From Cyathus striatus (Eukaryota; Basidiomycota; Agaricomycetes; Agaricales; Nidulariaceae): a stretch of DNA of 64,000 nucleotides. The translations under genes were made by a program, and so were the position numbers. The stretch is from contig JAOVFP010000018.1 in the NCBI GenBank assembly GCA_025738555.1, forward strand, positions 2,976,001 to 3,040,000, read 5' to 3'. Position 1 is the first letter of the stretch, and each line of letters opens with the position of its first letter. The notes beneath the pieces were generated by a model, which worked only from the letters and a program-made list of their open reading frames with translations, did not search any database and was not told the origin of the DNA. Shown here one piece after another: positions 24,786 to 33,519 of this stretch.

Positions 24786-25589
24786 CTAGACAGATACAAC
24801 CGAAGGCGCAGTGATAATTCTACCCGCCCCCGCGCCGCGCCAGGTAACAGCACTATCCAAATCGCCATGGCGTGTCTTCAATCCAAACGCGTAGCGCCTC
24901 CTCTCGGGAGCGCGAACACCTGAACGGCCACGGCGCAGGTTGGGCATTTGCTGCTGAGGGCGCTGGTGTGGCGACAAAGCAGAGAACGGGTTATATGTGG
25001 GCGAGGACTCTTGTGTAGGGTGCGATTCCTTGGGATGCGAATCGTGCTTGGGCTGGTGTTGATGTTGAGGTGAATGGGGACGATGAGACTCTTTAGCGTG
25101 ATGTTGTGGCGAATGGGGACGCGGGGAATGAGAATTCTCGCGATGATGTGCATGTGGCGTGCTCTCTTGATGATGGTGGAACATCTCATGAACAGGCGAC
25201 GTAGGAACCTGACTCAACGCCTGAGCTTTCAAAGCCTTCTCATGCATCGCAGCATGATACTCCAAACTCTTCCTCATCTTGCGATTCATAGCAATCTCCG
25301 GGAACACACTGCGCAAGTGCTCCTTCTTCTCCGATTCCAGTCGCGCTAGCGGGGAGCGCTGCAGAGATAAAAGGAAGTCCCGCGAGTAGAGTCTTTGGTC
25401 TGCTGCTATTTGTGGATCAGTTTCGTGGATAGTGGGGAGGGAGGGGGTGAACGTACATTCTGAACGGGCGGGTGAGGTATCGCGCTTATGCAGAGGCACG
25501 TAGAGCATGCTTGATGATGAGGACGAGCTGTATGCCATATTCTCGTGGGAGGAGGTGTGCTTGGATGGGATAGCGATAGGAGAGGACAT
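24786..25589 (-). CDS. Probable eIF4E-binding protein, His/Ser-rich, 267 aa (copy 1)
   Basis: The single-exon frame encodes a low-complexity, probably disordered protein. Residues 68-74 read YSRDFLL, a match to the eIF4E-binding consensus YxxxxL-hydrophobic used by eIF4G, 4E-T and 4E-BPs. This suggests a translational regulator that binds the cap-binding protein. Around it are a Ser run (21-27), a conserved basic segment (FPEIAMNRKMRKSLEYHAAMHEKA is the region, about 95-117), a His/Gln/Pro/Ser-rich stretch (about 136-195) and an Arg-rich end (NLRRGRSGVRAPERRRYAFG). The gene is duplicated at 28803-29606 with the same length and orientation; about 20 residues differ, nearly all in the first two thirds. 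The motif is intact in both. Function is inferred from the motif only. Confidence 0.7.
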   Translation of the reverse strand: MSSPIAIPSKHTSSHENMAYSSSSSSSMLYVPLHKRDTSPARSECTFTPSLPTIHETDPQIAADQRLYSRDFLLSLQRSPLARLESEKKEHLRSVFPEIAMNRKMRKSLEYHAAMHEKALKAQALSQVPTSPVHEMFHHHQESTPHAHHRENSHSPRPHSPQHHAKESHRPHSPQHQHQPKHDSHPKESHPTQESSPTYNPFSALSPHQRPQQQMPNLRRGRSGVRAPERRRYAFGLKTRHGDLDSAVTWRGAGAGRIITAPSVVSV

Positions 25590-25660
25590 TGCTGGTGCTA
25601 GACTGTTGATAGCAGAGGGCGGGGTTGATGGAACATTTTCATATATATGAGCAGCGAATG

Positions 25661-26009
25661 TTGGCCATCCGAGAATCCCTTACCAGATCCAGTTCTACAA
25701 ACCCTCTCAAAAGCTCGAAAAGGAAATCAAATTCAAAATATTACATGCGTGCTCGGAAATTATGGACATTATATCCAGTTGGATTGGAAACGCTTGGATA
25801 CGTTGCTATCAAGTTCATCCTTCGCGGAGTTGCAAAGTATGCGGTTCGTTCTTCCTTATGGCCCACATCTTAAATTGGACGATATCGAGAACATGCAGGT
25901 TTGGGTGAGGGAGCTCCTTCCTGCGATACATCAACGGGTTGCATTGCAGATTGATTTTGAAGTAAATCCAAGATCACCCATATGGTGTAGAGGATCGGAA
26001 ATTTTGTGA
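25661..26009 (+). pseudogene. Truncated duplicate of F-box gene 3' exon
   Basis: This is a copy of the last about 116 codons of the gene at 17576-18916 (ENPLPDPVLQTLSKARKGNQ through PIWCRGSEIL), without exon 1 or the F-box. It begins at the duplication junction. The frame remains open, and an ATG at 25647 in the junction would allow a 120-residue chimeric product, but no promoter for it is evident. It is best seen as a by-product of the duplication breakpoint. Confidence 0.8.
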
Positions 26010-26431
26010 TAAACGTGGGCTCTAATATGATGTTGAATAGATACCGTGGGGTAGTAAACTGCCATGTAGATCTTATGTTCACCTTGGGTTTCCATGCACA
26101 GCACTTGATTTCACAAGGATTGAGATGAGTTATATAGTTACGTATCATCGTGTCTATTTCAATTGCTTATTTTTTCACGAATGTCGCTAACGGGTAAGGG
26201 GGGGGGCAAGGCTGTACATTGCTGTAGAGATATCATACAAGAAGTTGCAAATCACTATTTATAAACATCATATGTTCACATGCTATAATTAACAATGAAC
26301 TTATAAACATGACCGCTTCTTTCTACAATACTGCTGTCTGCCCATCCTGCAGTTTAAAGGTAAGAAAGATATATTATCATCAGCTGTACAAACTCTAACT
26401 ACACATTTCAGTTCTCAAACTTTGTAGAATA
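26010..26431 (+). promoter_or_regulatory. Upstream region with probable 5'-UTR intron (copy 2)
   Basis: This matches 18917-19360. The 52-bp 5'-UTR intron is at 26360-26411, with the donor GTAAGA and an acceptor ending TTTCAG 20 bp before the ATG. A seven-to-eight G run near 26200 is particular to this copy. Confidence 0.6.
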
Positions 26432-27736
26432 ATGGCAACAACAAGTAATATCCCTTTTGAAATTACTGAAGCTATCGTTGATGCAATCGACGATCACGAC
26501 ATCTCCTCTATTCGAACATGTGCTTTAGTTCATAGAGACTTCTTGCATGCGTCGCGGCGTCGTTTATTCGGTTCAGTTACACTAGAATTCAAAAAATGGC
26601 ATGGACCAACCAAATACGTTCAGTTTCAAAGTGCATTACTCTCATCTCCAGAGCTTGCAGTATATATTCGCGAACTTATCATATGTGGCGAATTCGACGG
26701 TCATATATTTGGCGACTCAGAGTCCGCGTTGCCCACCATCATTGGTATGCTTCAAAACCTTACAAGCTTTTCAATTTGTTCCTACTCCTACGTATTACAC
26801 CAAAGCTGGCAGTCAGCGTTCACGCCTGGCTTAAAAAGGGCATTGGTTTCAATTTTATTGTCGCCTTCTATCGAGAAGCTCACTCTTGGAAATTTGCATC
26901 ACATCCCAATTACCTTGGCGAAGTACTTCACTCGCATACCTTGTTTGACTCTATCTCTATCGGGATTTGGCGATTTGTTTCGACGCAACGGTGACGACGA
27001 AATGGTGACAGTACCACAGCAGCTGCTTAACATATCGAATAATCGATGCCTTAAAAGTCTCACCATATACGACCCCATAAATAGAGAGTGTGTGCAACCT
27101 CTACTGGACGAAATCGATCCTTCTATCTGCAAGTTGGAGAAGTTGTCGATCTTCTATTATGAACCTCGCTGCTTGGACATCATAGCGACAGCCAGTGCCT
27201 TCGTAGCCAAAAGCAAGAACACTCTGACTACACTCGAGTTTACTAATTTAGCACTTACAGATGGTTTCTTGGATATAAGCAACCTTAAGCATCTTCGCAC
27301 TATCACGTTATCCGCAGACACACTGCCATATGATCCACTGAAGGATGTCAGAGCTGTCTTATCCCGGGCACCCAATGATAACAAAATTCAAGAAATTATC
27401 ATTGGATTTTATTTTGTAGTTCATGGATTTTATGATGTTACTAAAGATGACAGCTTGGATGCACTGTTGACGGGACCGCTGTTTTCAAGGCTACGAAAGG
27501 TGCTTTTTAGGATACATGGAGCACGTTACGGTCCATCGGATGTAGAGGAGTTCAAGGGTTATCTGCCGAAGACAAGTGGAAGTGGCTCCGTACGTGTTGA
27601 AATAGAGTACAATGAAATACCGGACTACGGGCTTGATCCGAGCCATGGAGATGAGACCGAATACGTTCACCGCGGTCACATCATTTCCCCTAAGTCTGAG
27701 GTTACAGTAGGAGTAAGGCCATCACGTAGACCATAG
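26432..27736 (+). CDS. F-box/LRR-like protein, single exon, 434 aa (duplication copy 2)
   Basis: This is the duplicate of 19361-20732: MATTSNIPFEITEAIVDAIDD and ALVHRDFLHASRRRLF form the F-box-like start, followed by the same LRR-like strands and an acidic then basic C-terminus (DETEYVHRG, VGVRPSRRP). It has no intron. Where copy 1 has its intron, this copy reads EFTNLALTDGFLDISNL. The underlying DNA (around 27236-27268) resembles the 3' end of the lost intron, which is now translated. The frame is otherwise complete and the protein has normal length for the family. Probably an SCF adaptor. Confidence 0.85.
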   Translation: MATTSNIPFEITEAIVDAIDDHDISSIRTCALVHRDFLHASRRRLFGSVTLEFKKWHGPTKYVQFQSALLSSPELAVYIRELIICGEFDGHIFGDSESALPTIIGMLQNLTSFSICSYSYVLHQSWQSAFTPGLKRALVSILLSPSIEKLTLGNLHHIPITLAKYFTRIPCLTLSLSGFGDLFRRNGDDEMVTVPQQLLNISNNRCLKSLTIYDPINRECVQPLLDEIDPSICKLEKLSIFYYEPRCLDIIATASAFVAKSKNTLTTLEFTNLALTDGFLDISNLKHLRTITLSADTLPYDPLKDVRAVLSRAPNDNKIQEIIIGFYFVVHGFYDVTKDDSLDALLTGPLFSRLRKVLFRIHGARYGPSDVEEFKGYLPKTSGSGSVRVEIEYNEIPDYGLDPSHGDETEYVHRGHIISPKSEVTVGVRPSRRP

Positions 27737-28802
27737 TTTCATTGTAAATTTCATAACTTTTGCGTGGAACAAAGTAAAAATACGACTGTGTATAATAGTA
27801 TTTTAGCCATTCAATGGTTTAAAGAGGTGTTTACCAGACCTGTACGCGACAATCTAAAAGGGACAAAGGCATTGTATAGCTATAGGCGCGAGTTTGGCAA
27901 GGAGACCTTCGCACGGGCCAAGCACAGGTAATATACAGGTCCATTGGGACCTGAGTTCAAAACTTCGAACGCGATACGTACCTGTAATCATGTTGAATCG
28001 TCCGGGATCCTAATAATAAATTCTCTAGGGCTCACTCTTCGAGTATTACGGACATACTCGTTCGTCCAGCAGGCTAAGGGGGTGGGATGGACATTTTGCC
28101 CATGTAGGAGTCTAAGTTCGAAGTCACTTTGAAATTCAAGCTTTGAACTTCGTTCAATAAAAAAAGATCGCACGATGCAAACACGTGACAAACGCGTTTC
28201 ATCCATTCGCCGGTTCGACGCGCGTCGCGTATGCACATATGATACTCACTTCCGAAACGAGACAAGAGCTGGACAATCACAATTGGAATTTGGAACAATT
28301 GTACGACTCGACTGGATGACTCGAGCTCTCTAGCTCGCTACTCAACCAAATAATAGGAGGCAGGTACAATGCCCCAGCCGACGAACGTTGACTGGACAAT
28401 GCGCGAGTCAAAGATAAACCCCCCGGGTGTTTGAGTCACAGCCTCAGCAAAGCCAGCCGCCACAGCCTCAAAGAAAAAGTAGAGATCGAACCACTCCGAC
28501 AAAGAATCTATACAACAATAATATGTATTTCAATATTTCTAATTAACCACATTTTCATCCTACATAAAACCTATAATATTATAATGCAAAAATCTATACT
28601 ACACTTGCTGGGGGTTGGGTCGTAAAGGGAGATGTCGTTACTAATTTCGTTTCGTGTCTAAGCTATAGTCCGATATTCGAGATGGGGTGCTTTGCTTGCG
28701 AATGTAGAGTGAAAAAAAAATGTATGTGGATATCCTCGGAGGTGGCACCGGATGGTATGTGGATGGTAAGCGGACTCCGAGGAGGATATGAGGGTCTAGA
28801 GT
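27737..28802. other. Intergenic, partly shared with copy 1
   Basis: The first 600 bp resemble 20733-21193, with an extra segment near 27910-28110. The stretch 28357-28748 has no counterpart in copy 1, and short open frames there are unsupported. Homology resumes at 28749, matching 24731. No gene was seen. Confidence 0.4.
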
Positions 28803-29606
28803 CTAGACAGATACAACCGAAGGCGCAGTGATAATTCTACCCGCCCCCGCGCCGCGCCAAGTAACGGCACTATCCAAATCGCCATGGCGCGTCTTCAATC
28901 CAAACGCGTAGCGCCTCCTCTCGGGAGCGCGAACACCCGAACGGCCACGGCGCAGGTTGGGCATTTGCTGCTGAGGGCGCTGGTGTGGTGACAAAGCAGA
29001 GAACGGGTTATATGTGGGCGAGGACTCTTGTGTAGGGTGCGATTCCTTGGGATGCGAATCGTGCTTGGGTTGGTGTTGATGCTGAGGTGAATGGGGATGA
29101 TGAGACTCTTTAGCGTGATGTTGTGGGGAATGGGGCTGCGGGGAATGAGAGTTCTCGCGATGATGCACATGTGGCGCGCTCTCTTGATGATGGTAGGGCG
29201 TCTCATTAATAGGCGACGTAGGAACCTGACCCAACGCCTGAGCTTTCAAAGCCTTCTCATGCATCGCAGCATGATACTCCAAACTCTTCCTCATCTTGCG
29301 ATTCATAGCAATCTCCGGGAACACGCTGCGCAAGTGCTCCTTCTTCTCCGGTTCCAGTTGTGCGAGCGGGGAGCGCTGCAGGGATAAAAGGAAATCCCGC
29401 GAGTAGAATCGTTGGTCTGCTGTTACTTCTGGATCAGTTTCGTGGATAGTAGGGAGAGAGGGGGTGAACTTACATTCTGAACGGGCGGTAGAGGTATCGC
29501 GCTTATGCACAGGCACGTAGAGCATGCTCGATGATGAGGACGAGCTGTATGCCATATCCTCGTGGGAGGAGGTGTGCTTGGATGAGATAGCGATGGGAGA
29601 GGACAT
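28803..29606 (-). CDS. Probable eIF4E-binding protein, His/Ser-rich, 267 aa (copy 2)
   Basis: This is the duplicate of 24786-25589, of equal length with no gaps. The eIF4E-binding motif is preserved as YSRDFLLSLQRSP (residues 68-80), preceded by F instead of L (QRFYS). The C-terminal about 80 residues are identical to copy 1. Substitutions cluster in the N-terminal half and the region before the His-rich stretch (PINETPYHHQESAPH here, PVHEMFHHHQESTPH there). Because copy 2 adjoins the unduplicated flank leading to MAM33, it is probably at the original location. Role in translation control is inferred from the motif. Confidence 0.7.
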   Translation of the reverse strand: MSSPIAISSKHTSSHEDMAYSSSSSSSMLYVPVHKRDTSTARSECKFTPSLPTIHETDPEVTADQRFYSRDFLLSLQRSPLAQLEPEKKEHLRSVFPEIAMNRKMRKSLEYHAAMHEKALKAQALGQVPTSPINETPYHHQESAPHVHHRENSHSPQPHSPQHHAKESHHPHSPQHQHQPKHDSHPKESHPTQESSPTYNPFSALSPHQRPQQQMPNLRRGRSGVRAPERRRYAFGLKTRHGDLDSAVTWRGAGAGRIITAPSVVSV

Positions 29607-30328
29607 TGCTGGTGCTAGACTGTTGATAGCAGAGGACGAGATTGGTAGAGCTGGGGGAGGTGAGATCTCATGTTCTAAAAGCAGCTCACTTTATAGCTGG
29701 GGATAATAGAATGGCATGGAAATTCAAATACGTGTCGGTCAGAGTCAACGGGATAAACAAGAAGAGGAGAGAGAATCGGAGATGGTCCCAGAGCCTGTCA
29801 TCCACTCCTAGAATGTTCCCGAACGGGGCTTGCCTTATCCGGGCGTGGCTATCTAAGCAACCACAAACAAATCAGTGGGTCAGCTGCGACGTCATCTTGC
29901 CGGCTTAGGCGATCACCCTGCCCGTGCCCCCTTCCCCAACCAATGCGTAAGCGGTATACATGTCATCCTCGACCCCACTCTCCCGCCGGTAACGTACACA
30001 TCCACGCCAGTCCACGCCCCAGACCACACATCCCACCTCACTCATCCTACAACTTCCGACACACCTTATTCACCCCTGACTCATTCGCACAACAGAGTGG
30101 TGAAATCATTCGCCATTGCTGTTAATCAATCACAACCCACAAAGGTACTATACTAGTCACAATAAATCATAAAATCAAACTATAAGAATTAACTGATCGT
30201 GACTGAGAACAACAACGGGAAGGTAGCTGTTTTTGTCTAAGCGCTAAACGAAAAACAACAACTCGGCTAGAAGTATCCTTAGCCGAGTCTAGTGGGTTAG
30301 CCGTAGCCGGTCGAAGAGGGGCCATCAT
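29607..30328. other. Intergenic
   Basis: About 720 bp lie between the eIF4E-binding-like gene (promoter side) and the 3' end of MAM33. Open frames of 60-93 codons on the plus strand show no domain. The region around 29960-30080 is rich in CCACxC words. No gene was called. Confidence 0.4.
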
Positions 30329-32165
30329 CTAAAGGTCGACAAACGACTTGACCTTGTGCAGCCACTTGACGTACTCCTACAGAATAGAAGCATTAGCATC
30401 TAGAATGGAAGAATAATAAAATGATTATGAACAGAAACAGTGTAGGCGCCATTGTAATGAAGTGGATGAGGATGTAACAGCGCCCACAAATAGCACCCAA
30501 TATTTCTCCGAAAAAATGTAAACTCAAACACTAATACGAGGAACGTGAAAATAGTTTCCTCGGAGCGTGTACGCCCCACACAGCATTCAAAAGTTTTGGG
30601 GTGCTGCGTGAATGAACACCACAGCCCTACCACGCCACATCAGTGACACGTCGCAATCTGATAACGCATCGCGTCGGTGCGCCCGTAGTACCTGATAACA
30701 CCCAAGGCGTGTGCCACTGAGTCCATCACTGTATATGATAACATAACAGCGCGCGCCAACGCGTGCGCCTCTGCCCCCAGAAATGTAGCTGATAACACCA
30801 AACATGTCATCATACCCGTCGCACTACAGGAGAATGCACCGATAACGTATCAGCAGCACTCATAAAGGCGTCACTGCGCCTATCAGTCCCGATAACAGTT
30901 ATCATCCAACGCCGCATCACTGTACACCAACTCTCCAGCACCAGAGCAGAGGTGCATCCGTAGTTGCTGCAAGCACCCCAGAAAAACATTCCACAAATAA
31001 TACTCCACCACTCTCCCACAAACACAGAAAAAATAAGAAAAGGAATAAAACACACCTGCTGCTCTTTATGCTCCGCATACTCAGGAATAAACAGCGCCAC
31101 AGTCTCGTTGATCCCTCGCTCCTGGAGGAACTTTTCGAATTCCTCTTGCACGCCGACGTCGAGAGTCTCGAACTATACCAACTCATCAGTACATGTCATA
31201 GCTTTGCCTACACTTGAAGTGTAGGGGAATAGGAAGAAAAACGAACCTGAGGACCAATGTACAGTCCCCTGCGCTTCCAGTCCATCTCAGCGGAGAGCTC
31301 AGTCCCGACCTTGGCATCATCGTAGAAGGAGATGTTGTCAACGATAAAGTGGCCTTCCTGGCACACCATATCGACGTTCAGCGCACCGGGACCTGCTGTC
31401 TATGTGTGCGTTAGCTTTTGATAGGATGGTAGATAGAAGGGATGAAAGGATAAGGTGGAGAGTAGCAAAAGACATACCTTGGTAACGCTCAACGAAGCAC
31501 GGATGGGGTATCCGGGAACTTCGTCTTCGCCAGCTGACTCCTCTCCCTCCTCATTCTCAAAGTCCTCTTCCTCAGCTTGAATGTCGGCGATAGAGAACGT
31601 TAAGCGGATACTAACCATTCTTCATTAGCTTTCCCGTTTTTACACGATAAGAAAGTACTTACTTCTCGTTACCGAACTTTCGTGTGAGTGTGACCTCGTC
31701 GTTTCCTGGGATATCTTCGATCTATTGTATAATATGTATTAGTAAGAGTGAATAAAGAAGGGAGAAAGGAGGGACATACCGACCAAACACCCTGTGACAT
31801 GAACTGCTTCAAGAACTCGGGGGTGGTATCAAGTGTTGCGTTGGCCTCCTTCTCATATTGCAGCTCCTCGGCGAGTTTTTGGGAGAGGAGAACGTCTGCT
31901 GAAAAGTGGTATTAGCTCGATTCAAAAAGCGTTGAAGGACAAGAAAGCGTGGAAAGTTCAATGTCGAACAACACCACGTAAAACCACCAGAATCTAAAAG
32001 TAACTCACTATTACCCTCACCAAATCTAGCAGCGCTCCCACTGAACGCACGAACAGCAACAGCAGCAGAAGGGCGAAGGACAACGCGGGCTGCGCTGGAT
32101 GCTATCGGGCGCATGGCACGAAGGGCCGGGGTGGCGAGTTGGCGAACTGCACGAATGGAAGACAT
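30329..32165 (-). CDS. MAM33: Mitochondrial matrix acidic protein (MAM33/p32/gC1qBP family), seven exons, 259 aa
   Basis: Members of this family are acidic, doughnut-shaped trimers in the mitochondrial matrix that support mitochondrial translation and ribosome assembly. Exons (high to low): 32015-32165, 31780-31898, 31663-31721, 31478-31610, 31247-31399, 31056-31172, 30329-30376. The frame closes at 260 codons. The first exon is an Arg/Ala-rich mitochondrial presequence (SSIRAVRQLATPALRAMRP, then RAFSGSAARF). The body shows the family pattern: LAEELQYEKEA, GNDEVTLTRKFGNE, IRLTFSIADIQAEEEDFENEE (acidic loop), then CQEGHFIVDNISFYDD, WKRRGLYIGPQFETLD, LQEFLQERGI-type text (LQERGINETVALFIPEYAEHKEQQEYVKWL in positions 202-231), and a short C-terminal helix ending VKSFVDL. 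The last intron (30377-31055) is 679 bp, about ten times the others. Confidence 0.9.
30660..30903 (+). promoter_or_regulatory. Cluster of GATAAC motifs inside the last MAM33 intron
   Basis: Six GATAAC words lie on the plus strand, starting at 30660, 30694, 30737, 30791, 30841 and 30891, spaced 34-54 bp. One more is on the opposite strand at 30898-30903, so the last pair forms a palindrome. GATA is the core of fungal GATA-factor sites (nitrogen, iron and light regulators). The intervening CG-rich sequence also repeats words such as CATCACTGTA. It could be an enhancer, a degenerate minisatellite or a hidden transcript. Confidence 0.4.
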
Positions 32166-33519
32166 TTTAGTTATGTTTTGGGGTTGGTCGTAAAGGCGAC
32201 GTGAGTTTTGGAGGAGGTTGAGGTGGGGATGTGAGGATGAAATGGGTGAGACGTGGATGGAGGTGGAAGACGTCAGCGGATTGGTGGAAGCAAATGGAAA
32301 TTTTTGGGTGGGTGGGAGTTTTGGGACACGGTCATGTGATTGTTGGCGTCTGCTGAGATGTATTTCGACCAATCTACCACTCGACTTGAAGGCCATGAAT
32401 TTTCATGCATCTATGAGGGCTATCAAAGACTATCCGTATTCGATGTACTTAAATTTCAAGCCGCCTTTGGTACGTACCACGCTAATAGGAGAAACTACAA
32501 CCAACTGGAAGCAGCTGAAAAACTAGGTAGGATTGAAGTAACATTCCTTTCAGAAATAGTGTGTTTATCATCGCTGATGCACTGTGAATTTGGAATGCTT
32601 GTCGGTAAATATATCTCTGCTACACATCGATCGGTGTCGGGGGCGCCAGATTCACGGTTCTATGTTAACAGAAACGGAGGCTCCCTCCCGGAGATTTACA
32701 TTGTTACTGCTCTCCCCACGTACCGCACTATAGTGTCTCCGCAACGACTGACTCCTTGGGATTCCAAATCCGTTGGCCCGGACGTGTAGCATACTGTTGT
32801 AAGAAGCATTGCATATTTCTAGCCGGCTTTCGTCAGGTAGTCTGTATTTGTTGAAGACCTGGAAGAGCTATGTCCAGGCATGCGACAAGGAGCAGTTCTT
32901 ATGACACCAATTTCGCAGCTCCGGAGGAAGGATGAAGTTTTGTAACCCATACCGCTCACAACTTTACTTACCAATATCTTTAAAGGGGACAAGAAAACAA
33001 GAGCCTCATAAATGCAGAGCGTGAACTTGAAAGTGGAATCCGTCCACAAACGAAAAATTGTCTACGCTGCCTCTTGTATTGTATACGGGCATTGGGACAA
33101 GGATGCAATGCTTCTCGATAAGCTCTAGGAATCCATCATTCGATTTCCACTGCCTTTAGGTGAGTTTTATTCGATCAGTTCAATCTTCAGTATATTTATA
33201 CATACCCCCAGTTGATGATTCATGACATCAACTACTTCACAGCACTAGTCAGTTTAAACCATACTTAACCTTGCGTTCACACTGATGACTCCACGGCTAT
33301 GAATCGTCCGGGCTATTCCTCGCGGCGCTAAAAAAAGATTCACGCCATATGAGCGTGGGTTTGGATCAAGCTTGAAGCATACAGCTTTCGTATATATATA
33401 TATATCTGCTGTATCAATTACACGCTCTGTCTCTTGTCTTCTGTAACATGAAAGGCAAGTAAGTGCCAGTCGTACCTTCGTGATGTTACCTTGAAAATGA
33501 TAGATCCTGTAGTCAACAC
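32166..33519. other. Intergenic
   Basis: About 1.35 kb separate MAM33 from the F-box array. A plus-strand frame of 150 codons (32340-32789) has no recognised domain and unconvincing composition, so I did not call it a gene. A (TA)n run lies at 33391-33405, upstream of the F-box start. Confidence 0.4.

Larger units (their letters stand above)
18568..25618. repeat. Tandem duplication, copy 1 (contains the nested element)
   Basis: Copy 1 runs from inside exon 2 of the F-box gene at 17576-18916, through the F-box gene at 19361-20732 and the nested element, to just upstream of the eIF4E-binding-like gene at 24786-25589. Copy 2 is 25661-29636 with the same gene order and orientation. Homology starts at TTGGCCATCCGAGAATCCC in both and ends at GATAGCAGAGG in both. 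A 42-bp junction (25619-25660) separates them. Without the 3.5 kb insertion copy 1 would be about 3.5 kb, close to the 4.0 kb of copy 2. Confidence 0.85.
25661..29636. repeat. Tandem duplication, copy 2
   Basis: This is the second copy of 18568-25618: truncated F-box exon, F-box gene, 3' flank, eIF4E-binding-like gene. It lacks the nested element. In its place, at 28357-28748, are 392 bp not found in copy 1. A further insertion of about 200 bp lies near 27910-28110. Copy 2 continues directly into the region before the MAM33 gene, so its right end probably sits at the ancestral position. Confidence 0.85.

Noticed and set aside
24878..25349. Arg/Met-rich frames opposite or within the eIF4E-binding-like gene
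   Set aside because: They are shadows of the His/Ser/Pro-rich coding sequence and recur in the duplicate for the same reason.
32340..32789. 150-codon frame next to MAM33 as a gene
   Set aside because: No domain, no paralogue in the window and no splice or start context that supports it; left as intergenic.
33391..33405. TA repeat before the F-box gene at 33520 as a TATA-type promoter element
   Set aside because: It is a short dinucleotide run more than 100 bp from the start; nothing distinguishes it from a microsatellite.
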